Of a DNA stretch of 45,747 bases, positions 1 to 10,335 are shown piece by piece. Position numbers and translations under genes: made by a program. The notes beneath the pieces were generated by a model, which worked only from the letters and a program-made list of their open reading frames with translations, made no database searches and was not told the origin of the DNA. Position 1 is the stretch's first letter, and each line of letters starts with the position of its first letter. This DNA comes from Palsa-506 sp963836355. Lineage in GTDB: Bacteria; Actinomycetota; Actinomycetes; Streptosporangiales; Streptosporangiaceae. The stretch covers positions 1-45,747 of the forward strand of contig CAWIJO010000008.1 of assembly GCA_963836355.1 (NCBI GenBank), given 5' to 3'.

Positions 1-149
1 GGCAGAAGGGAGCCAGTAACGTTGCTGACGGTCGGTGGTCAAGCCGCTTCAGCCGCGGGGCATCACTGGGTCATGCTGCGCATGGCGAGCCGTAGCGCGT
101 TTGCCTGCCAGGGCCTAGGCTGGGGTGAGGGTGATGCTGTCTTCCCGGG

Positions 150-1650
150 ATGCATGGGGCCGCCACCGGGCCGGGCACCCATCCGGTAACGATCACCGTT
201 GACGGCGAGCATTCCGGGCCGGTGGTCCCGAACGATTTCGCCGGGCTGGGGGCCCGAGCGGGGGCCGCTCAATCCTGGCAACGCCGAGGTGTCGGGCAAC
301 GTGTTCGGCAAATCATTCGCTCGTCGCCCTTCTTTCGCAATCTCGGCCTGGGCAACCTCCGCATCGGCGGGGGGAACGGTGGATCAGCTGATCCCGGCGG
401 GCACCGGCAGCGATGGCTTCACCGGAATCGACAACCTGTTTGCCTTCGCCGCCGTGGCCGGGGTGAAGGTGATCTACTCGCTGCGCCTGATCAGCCAGGA
501 TGAACTCACCCCAATCGGTGACCTGAAGGCGGTCCACGCCCAGGCCACCGGGCACGTGTCGCGTCATCACCGGGAGAGTGTTCCAGCTTCGCCATTGGCA
601 ACGAGCGGGACTGGCCTGCCTATCACAGGTTCGATCCGGCGATCTTTGAAGGGGCGTCGGAGAAGCCGGGGAGCGTGTACCCGTCCTACCTGACCCACTG
701 GCGGGCCATTGCCGACGCGATCGGGCCGCGGCGCCGGGAGCGGCGTTGTCGGGGCCAGACCTCGGGGCCTATGACAGGATGACCTACACTCCCGACCCGG
801 ACAACGGGGTGTCGTGGACCGAACGGTTCGCCCGCGATGAACGGGATTCTGGCCGGATAGCGAGGTCAACAGCACTACTACGTGGGGGCAGCCCGCGGAG
901 CACGACCGCGCAGCAGGCGATCAGCAACATGCTGTCCCCCGAATGGGTGACCGGCACCGCGATCGGGACTCAGCCGGCGCGCACCACGTACACTCCCTAT
1001 CCCTGGCTCTACGGAAATAATCTCGCTCCGGTGGCCGCGGCGGGCCTGCGCTACCGGCTCACCGAATCCAATGACTACCTCGTGGGCGTTGCGGGAGCGA
1101 GCGACGCGTTTGCCTCAGCGCTGTGGGCGCTGGATCACCTGCACGTGCATCCACGGCGCCGCCGGCGTGAATTTCCACAACAGGCGGGGGCTTTGCACTG
1201 CCACGATCGTGCCCGATCCCGCCTGGCGGGGGCTAATGTGATCAACCCAAAGGGATCGGCATCAAGGCGTTCACCCTCGGCTCGGCGGGGCAGGTCAAGC
1301 CCACCCGGATCCACAACCCGGACCGCATCAACCTGACCGCCTATTGCGTCGGCACGGCGGGCGAGGATTACCTCACGGTCATCAACAAGGCACACGGCGC
1401 GGGCGCGCCGGATGCCGCCGTCACGATCTCCGCCCGGCCCGCGGGTGCGGGATGCGAAGATCATGACTCTCGCCGGCGGGCAACCGGGCGACGCCAGGGG
1501 ACGAGAGCCACGCTCGGCGGCGCCGCGATCACCGGCGACACCCCCTGGGACGGCAAATGGAGCACCCTGCCCACCGGCCCGCGCGCGGGAATCAGCCTGA
1601 CCGTCAAGGCCACCACCGCCGCCATCGTCAAGATCCGCAGCAGAGGCTGA
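150..1650 (+). pseudogene. Degraded GH79-like glycoside hydrolase
   Basis: Protein-like segments typical of family 79 glycosidases (beta-glucuronidase/heparanase-like TIM barrel plus C-terminal beta domain) appear in order but in different + frames. Near 190-260 is an ITVDGE...NDFAGL start. Near 370-560 is GTGSDGFTGIDNLFAFAAVAGVKVIYSLRL. Near 585-650 is SFAIGNERDWPAYHRFDPAIF, where the NE pair would hold the acid/base Glu. Near 900-1130 is the YPWLYGNNLAPVAAAGLRYR segment. From 1260 to 1650 runs a beta-sandwich-like tail ending in TGA. At least four frame changes are needed, so no full-length protein can be made. The 5' end is unclear: no secretion signal is visible upstream, although the family is normally exported. 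The family assignment is from residue patterns only and is moderately sure. Confidence 0.6.
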
Positions 1651-1769
1651 TGCACCCCAGCCGCCCAGCGGTGGCCATGCCCTCAGGAACGCCAGCAGGC
1701 GATACACGGCAATCACGCGCGGGCGATCGGCATCTGGAGCGAAGCGGGGGCCGGGGACGACCGGCCGGC

Positions 1770-2165
1770 GTCGCTGGCCGGTACCTGTTCTGCTCGTTCT
1801 GCTCGCCGGGCTGTAGTGCGTTGAGCCAGGCTGCGGCGCTCCTGGGCGATGCTTGAGAGAGCCAGGCGTCCTGAACTACTTCGGCCAGTTCCTGCAGGGT
1901 GAGCTCGCCGATCCAGCTGGCACGCAACAGCACCGATGGGTGGCCATCGAAATGTGACGTGGTGAAGCACGGCGATGACTGATCTTGAAACCAGTGCCTG
2001 CTTGTCCGACTCTGACGGTACCCAGAACACGATCACGTCCGGGTAGCGCTCGCCGGTCGCAGGGTCGGTGGCGTCGGGCCGCGGATTGCGGAAACTCGGC
2101 ACGCACAGTGGCAGCTCGGGTCGATCTAGTCGGTGTCGGGCCCGCCGCACAACACGACCCGGCAA
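1770..2165 (-). pseudogene. MmcQ/YjbR-like protein, frameshifted
   Basis: The minus strand carries the pieces of a small MmcQ/YjbR family protein (about 120 residues, CyaY-like fold). A PSFRNPRPDATDP...ERYPDVIVFWVPSESDKQALV segment lies around 2020-2110. In another frame around 1830-1935 is a GHPSVLLRASWIGELTLQELAEVVQDAW segment, which matches the usual 'HYDGYPAVLVRL..' and 'ELLTDAWR..AP' end. One frameshift near 1950-1990 separates the halves. The biochemical role of this family is not established. It points the same way as the MDR oxidoreductase upstream at 2217-3191, but it is broken, so no operon role is claimed. Confidence 0.45.
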
Positions 2166-2216
2166 ACCGTCGAGCTTCGAGTAGGACAGCCAGAAGCTCG
2201 CACATCCGCGTCTGGT

Positions 2217-3191
2217 TCAGCCATCCTGCTCGAAGGTGAGCACGACGCTCCCGACCTTGTGGCCGCCGTCGACCCGGCGATGCGCTTCGACGATTTGCGC
2301 GAAGGGCAGAACCGAATCGATCACCGGCTTCAGCCCTCCACGCTCGGCCAACTCCATGAGGGTTCGATAGTAGTCAGCGGCGCTCGAGGAATCGCTCTCG
2401 CTGCTGCTGATCACGGCCTTCTGCCGCAACGCGGCGAGCATCTGCCAGAGATCGCCGATGACCATCAGGAAGCGGCCGCCCGATTTCAGCGAACCCTTGA
2501 CCCGCGCGTACGGGGCGTTTCCGTGATTGTCCATGATCACGTCATAGCGCTGCCCGTTGCGCGTGAAATCTTCAATCGTGTAGTCGATGACGTGGTCGGC
2601 CCCGAGACCCCTGACCAATTCCACGTTGGCGCCGCTGCATACGGCGGTCACCTCGGCACCGAGATGCTTGGCGAGTTGCACAGCCATGGTGCCCACCGCA
2701 CCGGAGGCTCCGTTGATCAGCACTGTCTCATCGGGGGCGAGTTTCCCCAGCCGGAAGAAGATGAGAGCCGTCATGCCGCCGAAGCAGAGTGCCACGGCAT
2801 CCTGGTAGCTCAGGCTCTCCGGAATCCTGGCGATCGCTCCTTGTTCGGCCACGGTGACATACTCGGCGTGGCAGCCGAAATCGAACCCGCGTGAGGCCAC
2901 CACTCTGTCGCCCGGCCGGAAATGGGTGACCTCCCTCCCCACCGCCTCAACCTGGCCGGCCATCTCGAAGCCGAAGATGGGTTGCTTCGGCTTGGTGAAG
3001 CCGAGCCTCACCCGCATCGGCAGGCTCAGCCCGCGCGGGACACGCAGCGCCCTCACCCGGGTGTCGCCGGAATTGACCGTCGTCGCAACCGCCTTGACCA
3101 GCACCTCACCGTCCGCCGGCACCGGCTTCGGCACCTCCCGGATCTGCACGACCTCCGGCGGTCCGTATCGTTCGCAGGCTGCCGCCTTCAT
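2217..3191 (-). CDS. NAD(P)-dependent MDR-family alcohol dehydrogenase / quinone oxidoreductase
   Basis: A 324-residue cytosolic medium-chain dehydrogenase/reductase, intact. The N-terminal GroES-like domain (about 1-125) contains the family run GFEMAGQVEAVGREVTHFRPGDRVV. The Rossmann domain carries INGASGAVGTMAVQLAKHLGAEVTAV (glycine-rich nucleotide loop). The tail, HRRVDGGHKVGSVVLTF, is the usual closing motif. The structural and catalytic zinc cysteines of classical alcohol dehydrogenases are absent, which fits a zinc-independent quinone-oxidoreductase-like subgroup reducing enones or quinones with NADPH. The substrate cannot be read from sequence. The ATG at 3191 was chosen because MKAAACERYGPPEV is the standard family start; a 51-residue upstream extension is low-complexity and looks spurious. 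No strong Shine-Dalgarno sequence is visible. Nothing around it suggests a pathway. Confidence 0.88.
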   Translation of the reverse strand: MKAAACERYGPPEVVQIREVPKPVPADGEVLVKAVATTVNSGDTRVRALRVPRGLSLPMRVRLGFTKPKQPIFGFEMAGQVEAVGREVTHFRPGDRVVASRGFDFGCHAEYVTVAEQGAIARIPESLSYQDAVALCFGGMTALIFFRLGKLAPDETVLINGASGAVGTMAVQLAKHLGAEVTAVCSGANVELVRGLGADHVIDYTIEDFTRNGQRYDVIMDNHGNAPYARVKGSLKSGGRFLMVIGDLWQMLAALRQKAVISSSESDSSSAADYYRTLMELAERGGLKPVIDSVLPFAQIVEAHRRVDGGHKVGSVVLTFEQDG

Positions 3192-3891
3192 CGCTGACCC
3201 GGCCACTGCATCACAGCACGGTACAGCAGCCCGATGCATAGCCGTTGGTCCCGCCCCGGGAATGGACACGGTCGGGTTCGGGTCGGGGGTGACCGGTGCC
3301 GCCGTGTTTGTGGCAGGGGTGGGGAACCTCGGTCGGTCGCTCACGGCGTTGCCGGTACCGGCGCCCCATGGCGAGTTGCGGGTACGCGGCCCGTACCGAT
3401 GGGTCCGGGCCCTGCTCTGCGCCGGCAGACCCGACTCCGGATCTGCTCCCCACCATCACACCCCCACTGGGATCCGAAGCGGCTGTTGGCAGAGCAGCCG
3501 TTCTGTAAACGGCGTGCGCAGGGGGCTCTGATCTGGCCATTTATCTCGGTACGGATTGAATTCGGCACGTATTCGGCGAACTGCTGAAGGTGCTGCAGTG
3601 GTGGTCGATCCCGACGAGGAGGGCAGCGGATCTTGAACCACGAGGTCCACTTAACAGAGCTCACCGGCCGGCCAGGAAGGCCCCCATGGCGGGATCAACA
3701 AGGGCGCGCACCTGGCATGCATGATCAGTCTGGGCAGATTCTTGACCGCGGGCTTCCCCGGCGGGAACCGGCACCTGCGGGGAGGACGAGGAGAATAGCG
3801 CGCTCTTCTTCCTACCCCGTTCCGGCAGCGTTGGATACGTTGACCATGGAAGACCGTTTGGTCACAGGTGGTCATGGCAGGAGGGGAGCAT
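3192..3891. other. Intergenic stretch without supported genes
   Basis: This is the divergent space between the MDR gene (leftward) and the DinB-like gene (rightward), and both promoters should lie here. Open frames exist on both strands, as expected at this GC, but none reads like a protein. A strong ribosome binding site (AGGAGG-type, about 3879-3885) lies at the right end and belongs to the next gene. Confidence 0.5.
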
Positions 3892-4716
3892 ATGACCCTG
3901 CTACTGCGGACCAAGGGCGCCTGCGACTTCGATCCGGGGCACCTGCTCGACGTGTTCGGCGGGCAGCGGCAACGGTTCGTCGCGGTGCTGCAAGGCTTCG
4001 GTCCCGATGACTGGGCTGCCCCGACCCGGTGTGCCGTCTGGTCCGCGCACGAGGTCGTCCGCCACCTGTGCGACAACAACATGAGAGCCGCTGCCATTGG
4101 GCCGGATGACCGCACGCTCGACATCACTGCGGGTTTCGACCCGAGAATCACGCCCCGGCAGTTGCTGACCGCATCGGCCGGTGAGCCGCCCGGTGCCACC
4201 CTCAGTCGTTTCGTGGCGACGACCGAAGAACGGTTCGCTCTCGACCGTGCTCGGCTGGCCCAGGGCCGCAGGTTCGATGTCCGCATGCCGTATGGGCCGG
4301 CGGACTGGACGGTTCGCGTGCTCCACGGCTTCTGGGATTCGTGGCTGCACGAGCGCGACGTGTTGCTCGCGCGGGGCATGGAGCACCCCACCGACGCTGA
4401 TGCAATCGTCTACGCGACCGCGTACGGGGTGTTCATCGCGGCCGCGGTGGCGTCGGTGTTCGGCGACCCGGTGCAGGAGAAGCTGATGCTGGGCGGTGAT
4501 GGTGGCGGCGTGTTCGATCTGGACAGTCGTGACGGTGTCACGTTGACCGTTACCCGGGTGACTACTGAGGGGCCGTCCGCGGCCCAGGTCACCGACGCGC
4601 TCGCCGGCCGCTCGGTGGCCGCCGCGGTGCTCGGCGATCTGCCAGCCACCTCGCGTACGGCTCTGTTGCACATGGCGGACTTTTACAACACACCTGTCGA
4701 GCCGAGCCCGGCCTGA
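3892..4716 (+). CDS. Maleylpyruvate isomerase family mycothiol-dependent-type enzyme
   Basis: A 274-residue protein of the DinB/MDMPI superfamily. The N-terminal four-helix bundle has the family pattern FGPDDWAAPTRCAVWSAHEVVRHLCDNN (about residues 36-63), where histidines of the helix bundle form a metal site in characterised members. GFWDSWLHERDVLLA lies around 145-160. A C-terminal MDMPI domain follows (GVTLTVTRVTTEG onward). Family members use mycothiol, the actinobacterial thiol, as cofactor or partner, but most, including this one, have no known substrate. The start was placed at ATG 3892 because AGGAGG stands seven bases upstream; a GTG at 3868 would add eight residues without a ribosome site. 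The gene is intact, apparently monocistronic, and followed by about 320 bases with no recognisable gene. Confidence 0.85.
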   Translation: MTLLLRTKGACDFDPGHLLDVFGGQRQRFVAVLQGFGPDDWAAPTRCAVWSAHEVVRHLCDNNMRAAAIGPDDRTLDITAGFDPRITPRQLLTASAGEPPGATLSRFVATTEERFALDRARLAQGRRFDVRMPYGPADWTVRVLHGFWDSWLHERDVLLARGMEHPTDADAIVYATAYGVFIAAAVASVFGDPVQEKLMLGGDGGGVFDLDSRDGVTLTVTRVTTEGPSAAQVTDALAGRSVAAAVLGDLPATSRTALLHMADFYNTPVEPSPA

Positions 4717-5039
4717 CAGACGTGAGCATTACGTCCCGCGGGCCAGACGCGGACTATGAGACATGCTGCCTTTGGCGTTTGCCCAGGTGGCGTTGCTGGC
4801 GACCTGCCGCCTCCGGAGCATTGTGCTCGCTCCAGCCGAGGGGCCGACGCGATCACAAGGGGGTCCTGGTGCGAGCAACTAGCTTGCGCCCGCTGGAGCC
4901 GCCCGCGCTCTGGTGGCCGGGGTGGCTTGGTTGGCCTCGCGGGCTGCCCTGCTGGCGGCTTGCGCCGCGGACCGGCAGCCGGCCATTGACCTGGTTCGCC
5001 GGTTCGGGTTCGCCGGTACGGGCGCCGCGGCGGGTTTGG

Positions 5040-5560
5040 TCAAGATCTCGCCGGTACCCGGCGGACGTAGCCGGCGATCGCCGGGGCCAAGGTGGCTGGG
5101 TCGGTGAGCGGGGGCAGGTGGTTCACCCCGGAAAGGGTGAGGGTTTCCGCGTGCGGCAACATGGCGGCCAGGATGGTGGCATTCTCGTGGAACCAGGGGC
5201 GGTGCCGGCGCCGGTGACGACGAGCGTGGGGCGGTGACCGCGTCGGCTTCGGCCGGGCCGAACGACCAGGCTGCCAGGGCCGGCATCTCGTGGGCGAAGA
5301 AGTAGGCCGACTCCCCGGCGGCGGCGGCCAGGCCGTCCTCGCCGATCTGCCGCCGCAGCGCCTGCTGGTAGCCGTCTCCGCCCACCCCGCGCAAGAACAC
5401 GTCGAAGGCGGCGGGTATGTCGTTCGGGCTGAGACCGGAAGCCGGGCCACCCGTGGCCCCAGCAACGTCGAGGAACCTCAAGGTAGGCCGGCCCAGGTGA
5501 TCACGCCAGGTCACCGCCCCTGCGGAACCACCAGACTCGGCGACATGCGTTCGTCCGGAT
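5040..5560 (-). pseudogene. Alpha/beta-hydrolase C-terminal fragment, frameshifted
   Basis: Reading leftward, one frame gives a lid and late-fold region (ASGLSPNDIPAAFDVFLRGVGG ... ESAYFFAHEMPALAAWSFGPAEADAVTAP). A second frame continues it with PWFHENATILAAMLPHAETLTLSGVNHLPPLTDP to a stop at 5040. The last part holds the family's catalytic histidine context (GVNHLP). The break is a single-base indel near 5230. The N-terminal half with the nucleophile elbow (GxSxG) and oxyanion loop is missing; the fragment begins abruptly near 5560, just after the carboxyltransferase pseudogene. It therefore cannot be a working hydrolase. Position 4717-5039, beyond its 3' end, holds no recognisable gene. Confidence 0.6.
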
Positions 5561-5691
5561 CGCCGACTGGGGACTGATGGGAGCGCTCGATCCGGGCATG
5601 GCCGGGATCGCCCCGATTGCCCGGTTCGGGATGTGCGGAAAGCCGGACCGCCTGGCACAGGCCAGCGGCCTCTGATTTCCCCGATGGCGGT

Positions 5692-7128
5692 TTAGCCGCG
5701 GGCGGCGCCGGCCTTGCGGTAGCGGGCCAGCGCCGGCCAGCCGGGCCGCCGGGTCGCCGTCGGCGACGACCTGGCCGAGTTCCCAGGCCAGTTCCGCGGC
5801 GGCCCGCTCGCAGGCCAGCGCGGGCTGTTGCGGATCTTCGGCGATCACCGTGTCGACCAGGCCGTCCGCGGCCAGGTCCGGGGCGCAGATCCGCTGCCGG
5901 GCGGCCAGCTCGGCCGCATGCCCGGCGTCGCGGTAGAGGATGGCGCTGGCGCCCTCCGGCGGCAGGGCCGCCAGCCACCCGTGCTGGAGCGCGAGCACCC
6001 GGTCTGCGGGGAACAGGGCGAGCGCCGCGCCGCCCGCGCCCTGGCCGAGCAGCAGCGACACCGTGGGCACGTCCAGGCTGACCAGCTCGGCCAGGGTCGC
6101 GGCCAGTTCGGCGGCCAGCCCGCCCTCCTCGGCCTGCTGCGACAGCTCGGCACCGGTGGTGTCGATGACGGTCACCAGCGGCAGCCGCAGCTCCGCGGCC
6201 ACCCGCATGCCGCGCCGGGCCAGCCGCATCGCGGCCGGCCCGGGGACCGGGGCCAGCCGGTCCTGCCCCACCAGCACGCACGGGTTGCCGCTGAACCGGG
6301 CCAGGGCCAGCACGATCGTGTTCTCCTGCAGCGTCACCACCTCGACGCCGGCCGCCGCGAGGAGCTGGTGCACGCCAGGCCGGCCCCGCTGCGGGTGCGC
6401 AGCACCGACTCCCAGGCGGGGGACGGCTGGATCTGCCCGGCTGGCGGCCGGGGCTCACTGCGTCGCCGCGCGGCGGCGACGGCCAGCACGCTGTCGGCGA
6501 ACCCGGCCAGCTCCCGCGGCCCGACCACCGCGTCGACCAGGCCGCAGGTGCGCAGGTTCTCGGCGGTCTGCACGCCCTCGGGCAGCGGGGCGCCGTGCAG
6601 GGTGCTGAGCACCCGCGGGCCGAGGAAGCCGATCAGTGCCCCCGGCTCGGCCGCGGTGATGTGCCCGAGCGATCCCCAGGAGGCGAACACCCCGCCCGTG
6701 GTCGGATGCCGCAGGTAGGCCAGGTAGGGCAGGTGGGCTGCCCGGTACGCGCCGATCGCCGCGGTGACCCTGGCCATCTGCAAGAAGGCGGCCGTGCCTT
6801 CCTGCATGCGTGTCCCGCCCGAGGCGGGCAGCGCGATCAGCGGGAGCCGCTGCGCGGCCGCCCGGTCGATGGCCGCTACCAGCCGCTGGCCCGCCGCTAC
6901 CCCGATGGAGCCGCCGAGGAAGGCAAACTCCGACGCCGCCACCGCTACCGGGCGCCCCCGGACCCGGCCCGAGCCGGTGACCACCGACTCATCCAGCCCG
7001 GTCTTGTCCCGGGCGGCGGCCAGCTCAGCGGCATACGCCGGATCCTGCCTGACCCCGGCGGGCGGGGTGTCCCAGGAACTGAACGTCCCGCCGTCGAGCA
7101 GGGCGGCGAGCGTCTCGCGAGCGCTCAT
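5692..7128 (-). pseudogene. Fused acetyl-CoA carboxylase carboxyltransferase (AccD-AccA), two frameshifts
   Basis: The first half (about 7128-6400) is a beta-subunit-type crotonase fold: LAALLDGGTFSSWD, SEFAFLGGSIGVAAGQRL, LPLIALPASGGTRMQEGTAAFLQM, PTTGGVFASWGSLGH. The second half (about 6390-5692) is alpha-subunit-like: LPLVTVIDTTGAELSQQAEEGG, SLLLGQGAGGAALALFPADRVLAL, PEGASAILYRDA. Together they match the single-chain carboxyltransferases of actinobacteria, which move the carboxyl group from carboxybiotin to acyl-CoA. A one-base deletion near 6385 breaks the domain junction. A one-base insertion near 5735 throws the natural ending (ALARYRKAGAARG-stop at 5692) out of frame. The start is uncertain: ATG 7128 gives a typical MSARETLAALL beginning, and 7173 is an alternative. 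No biotin carboxylase or carrier gene is nearby. If the two indels were sequencing errors, the gene would be intact. Confidence 0.8.
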
Positions 7129-7443
7129 CGCGCCCGGCCGCCCGGTCCTGCGCGCAACCATCATGCTCCCCAATCGGCGGGCATCCGGCTCGTGACAGCA
7201 CGTCCGGAACCCGCCCGGCTCTCCCGCGGCCCGGGCCGGGCCAGCGTTCTCGTGGCGTGCCAGTCCGGCGGGCCCGCCCTGCTTCCATTGTCCTGGCTAT
7301 CGGCGGGCCGAGCCAGCCTCCGCGTGCGCCAGGGAGGTCGCGGCGGTTGCGGCCCGCCCCCGGGCTGGCTGCGCGCCAGCGCACCGATCACGCTATGTCG
7401 CGTGGCACGTGACCCTCGCCGCGTCGCACCGCTGGGGGCTTTC

Positions 7444-7974
7444 ATGATGCCAGCCACGACCAGCCGCCGCGTCTTACACCTCACCGCCACCGTTGCCCTT
7501 GTCCTGCTGGCCGGCGGGTGCGCTGGTCACAAGGCGCCGTCGACTGCGGCATCCGGACGCGGCACGGCCACCAGCCCGGCGGCGCCGACGGCAACGCCCA
7601 TGACGGCCGCAGAGCTTTCCTGGGTCACGGCGATCACGAACCTGCACAAGAAGCTCGATAAGCCCTTCAGGGCGAGCAGCATGACAATGACACGGGCGAA
7701 GATGACCGAGCTCGGGAACACTCTGCGTGCCTGCCGTCGCGAGCTGCGCCGGATCGGTTTCCCTGGCAATCGCCTGCGGCCGGCCTACGTCATGGCCGGC
7801 AAGGCGTGCCGAACCTACAGCAAGGGGGCGCGATGCTTCGCGAAGGCCGCCAGCGCCAGCGACGCCGCCGGCGGAACGGTCGTCGGCACCCCCAGGCCCG
7901 GACGCAGCGGCGGTCGCTGTCTTGCGGCTTCGCAGCCCAGGGGAACGGCAGCAACCTCCTCGGCGATGCCCTGA
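7444..7974 (+). CDS. Putative secreted lipoprotein, C-terminus frameshifted
   Basis: The N-terminus is a clear lipoprotein signal: basic residues (TTSRRVLHL), a hydrophobic stretch (TATVALVLLAG) and the lipobox LAGGC, so the mature protein would be anchored outside the membrane by the lipid-modified Cys at about residue 25. A Thr/Ser/Pro-rich linker follows, then a small helical domain with paired cysteines (TLRACRREL, GKACRTYSKGARCFAKAA). The frame ends at 7974. A neighbouring frame continues in family style (TQRRSLSCGFAAQGNGSNLLGDAL) to a stop near 8009, so a one-base indel near 7890 has replaced the last 40 or so residues. No function is known for this type. The start is ATG 7444; the tandem ATG at 7447 is equally possible. 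Confidence 0.6.
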   Translation: MMPATTSRRVLHLTATVALVLLAGGCAGHKAPSTAASGRGTATSPAAPTATPMTAAELSWVTAITNLHKKLDKPFRASSMTMTRAKMTELGNTLRACRRELRRIGFPGNRLRPAYVMAGKACRTYSKGARCFAKAASASDAAGGTVVGTPRPGRSGGRCLAASQPRGTAATSSAMP

Positions 7975-8139
7975 CACAAGCGGCGGCGATCAAAGCTCAG
8001 AATCCATGACCGCGCTAACCGCCGAGAACAGCAGTCGGTAGCTTGACGCTACCCACCCGCTCATCGGCAGATCCGGTCGGCAGGTCGCGCTGGGTGCCGG
8101 GGCCGCGTCTGGTGGCCTGCGGGGCCGGGTTTGGCGGGG

Positions 8140-9040
8140 GGTGCAGTGGCGGTGTGCGGTAGTGCGGTGGGCTGGTCCCCGGCGCTGAGCGTGCGGGCTG
8201 CGCTGGTCGGCCAGGCTGACGGTGGGCAGGTAAGCCAGCCAGGCTGCCGTAGCGCGCCTGCCTTGCCCGGGTGCCGGATCCTGGCCGCGGCCGAAGCCTG
8301 CAGCGCGGTGCCCGGGCGGCCGGCCTTAGCGCCGCCGTCCGCGCGGCGGCGGCTGGACGGGGTGACTGGCGGTGGGGGAGACTGCAGCCAGGGCGCCCGC
8401 TTGTGGGCGCGGCGTCCGGGCCGCCGGGGCCGCGCGTGATGACCAGATAAGTTGGCCTACAGCAACGCGCACCGCCCCCGATCTGGCCTGCGTCATCGCA
8501 GATGGCTACAGCGACAGCCGGTGGATAGATGGTAAGGAGAAGGTCTACGGTTCGATTCCGTAAGGGGGCTCTGATCAGGGTCGTGACCTGGGGTTTTATC
8601 GAACCTGACTGGTCTGTCCGATAAGCCGGGTGGCCGTGCTTGCGGCAAGGAGATGCTCTGCCCGATCGGCGATGGCAGCTCCGTGCATGCCTGCTGGCGT
8701 GCGGTTACGGCGCGGCCAGGTTCCCTTGGCGTTAGCTACAGCGTCCGCAGACCAGATAAGTTCCATGCCTGGCGACCCAGGCCGGCTGCTTAAGGCGCGG
8801 CAGGTACGCTCTCGGCGGCCGGCAGTGGGCCGAGGCTCCGGGGCATGTCGCTGCGGGTAGTGACTCCGGCTGCTGGCGTGCTGGCGTTGCTCCGGCCGGT
8901 GCCCGGCGCGACCGGGCCTGCGTGCCGGGCGGGCGACGGGATATGCCCGGCGTCAGCCGTGAAGCCGGCTCGGCTGTCGCGCTGGGTAAGTTTCCGCCGA
9001 GCGGTCGCGGGTGTGTGCTGCGCGCCGAACGATGCTCTTA
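8140..9040 (+). repeat. Composite repeat copy 1 (L flank + 43-bp core + R flank)
   Basis: About 390 bp of left flank (L), the 43-bp tRNA-like core and about 470 bp of right flank (R). L is shared with copies at 31.4 and 39.7 kb, R with copies at 25.2 and 31.8 kb. Landmarks are the 11-base word CCAGATAAGTT at 8443-8453 in L and at 8752-8762 in R, plus GGTCGTGACCTGGGGTTTTAT just right of the core. Open frames in the repeat are not conserved between copies because of indels, so it is most likely non-coding attachment or end DNA. See the core entry for the tRNA interpretation. Confidence 0.8.
8529..8571 (+). repeat. tRNA-Thr(GGT) 3'-half / att core, copy 1
   Basis: Exact 43-bp word found four times in the window. 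Read 5' to 3' it gives the anticodon loop ATGGTAA (U33, anticodon GGU, A37), the 3' anticodon strand GGAGA, the variable loop AGGTC, the T arm TACGG-TTCGATT-CCGTA with five perfect pairs, the acceptor strand AGGGGGC and the discriminator T. The 5' half of a tRNA is absent: no TCTCC strand lies upstream to pair. Such 3' halves are what tyrosine-recombinase elements carry to restore a tRNA gene after insertion. Confidence 0.75.
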
Positions 9041-9281
9041 TGTTTGTCAATGGGGTCATATGACATTTCCTGATCTCATTTCTGGGTTCTGAAAAAGGAT
9101 GTTGAACGGGCAGCTTGCTGGATTGCGGACAAGACAGGGAAGGTCCACTCGGGTGGGGAAAGCTCTTATGAGGTCACGCCCAGCAGGTCAGATGAGGCCG
9201 GGGACGGCCGGCGAATCGTTCGCAGGCCAGCAAGTTCGCGGCAGCCGAATATTGGGTCAGGCCGTCCCCGGGGTATGGGCG

Positions 9282-10335
9282 TCAGCCGGCGTCAGGGCGC
9301 AGGTGCGGGTAGACCTGCCGGGCGACGTACCGCTTCAGGCAGCGGATGATCTCCGCCTTGGACTTTCCTTCTTTGGTGCGGCGTTCGACGTAGGCGCGGG
9401 TGGCGGGGTGGGAGCCCATGCGGGTGAACACGATCCGCCACAGGGCATGGTTGGCCTGCCGGTCGCCGCCGGGGTTGAGCCGGTGGCGGGTGACTTTCCC
9501 CGACGATGCCGGGATGGGGGCGGCCGCGCACAGGTGTGCCCAGGCCGCCTCGGAGCGGAGCCGCCCGGGATGGTCTCCCGCCGCGATGAGCAGCAGCGCT
9601 GCGGTGTTAGGGCCGATCCCGTAGAGGGCGAGCAGGCCGGGAGCGCGGGCGGTGACCAGGGGGACGATTAGCTCATCGAGGCGCTCGAGCTGGCCGTCCA
9701 GGAACACGGCGCGCCGTCCCAGCTCGCGCAGCGCGACGCGGGTCGCATAACCGGCGACGTCGCCGGGCCGGGGCCGCAGCGGCGTGATCCCGGCCACCAG
9801 GGCCGCCGGGGTGTGCTTGGCGAACCGCGTCCGCAGGTCATCGGGGCCGGTCAGGATCAGGGCCCTGGCCTGGTTGATGGTCCGGGTACGTTCGCCTGCG
9901 GCGCTGCGCTTGGCAACCATCAGCGCGCGGATCGCCTCCACGGCGCCGTCGCGGCCCCTGGGGGCGCCGCGGGCCCGGCCGGACTGGGCGGCCCGGGCAG
10001 CGCTGACAGCATCCAGCGGGTCGGACTTACCCTGGCGGCGGCGGTCCTGGCGGTCCGAGCGGTCCACCTCCACCACGCGGACGCCCGCCGCGGCGACGTG
10101 GCGAGCCAGGCCCGCGCCGTAGCTGCCGGTCCCCTCGATCCCGGTCCAGGCACACGGTCCCGAACCCGCCCAGCCAGCCCAGCAGCCGGGCATAGCCGGC
10201 CGTAGTGGCAGGGAACTCCCGGACGCCGAGCAGCCCGCCAACCGGATCAAGCGCGGCCGCGACGTGCACGTCGGCGTGAGTGTCCACCCCGCCTGTGATG
10301 ACGCGTGTTTCAGCGCGTGTCTCTACGATGGTCAA
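9282..10335 (-). pseudogene. IS110-family transposase, one frameshift
   Basis: About 350 residues. The N-terminal RuvC-like DEDD domain begins GGVDTHADVHVAAALD (first acidic residue in VDTH) and continues after a frame change with WTGIEGTGSYGAGLARHV and DRSDRQDRRRQGKSDPLDA. The C-terminal IS116/IS110/IS902 domain has LYGIGPNTAALLLIAAGD, SEAAWAHLCAAAPIPASSGK and HRLNPGGDRQANHALW, where the invariant serine of this family lies in the PIPASSGK region. The single-base break lies near 10150-10165, inside the catalytic N-domain. Initiation is probably at TTG 10335 with AAAGGGA upstream. IS110 elements lack long inverted repeats, and none is seen. If the indel is genuine the copy is dead. Confidence 0.85.

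Noticed and set aside
2133..2894. 253-codon + strand frame
   Set aside because: Antisense to the well-supported MDR dehydrogenase.
5692..7128. Separate accD and accA genes instead of a broken fusion
   Set aside because: No start codon or ribosome site precedes the alpha part, and the frames join with a single-base change in mid-linker.
8372..8563. Small frame ending WIDGKEKVYGSIP conserved in copies 1, 3 and 4
   Set aside because: The shared end is forced by the core sequence; upstream residues differ through indels and there is no ribosome site.
8474..8570. A complete tRNA gene ending at the core
   Set aside because: GCCCCC lies 97 bases before the 3' end and pairs with the acceptor strand, but there is no D arm and no strand to pair with the GGAGA anticodon strand; copies 3 and 4 pair worse. 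It is a 3' half only.
8529..8571. Antisense protein frame reading PLRNRTVDLLLT through the cores
   Set aside because: It is the translated antisense of the tRNA 3' half; its conservation reflects the RNA/att sequence, not coding.
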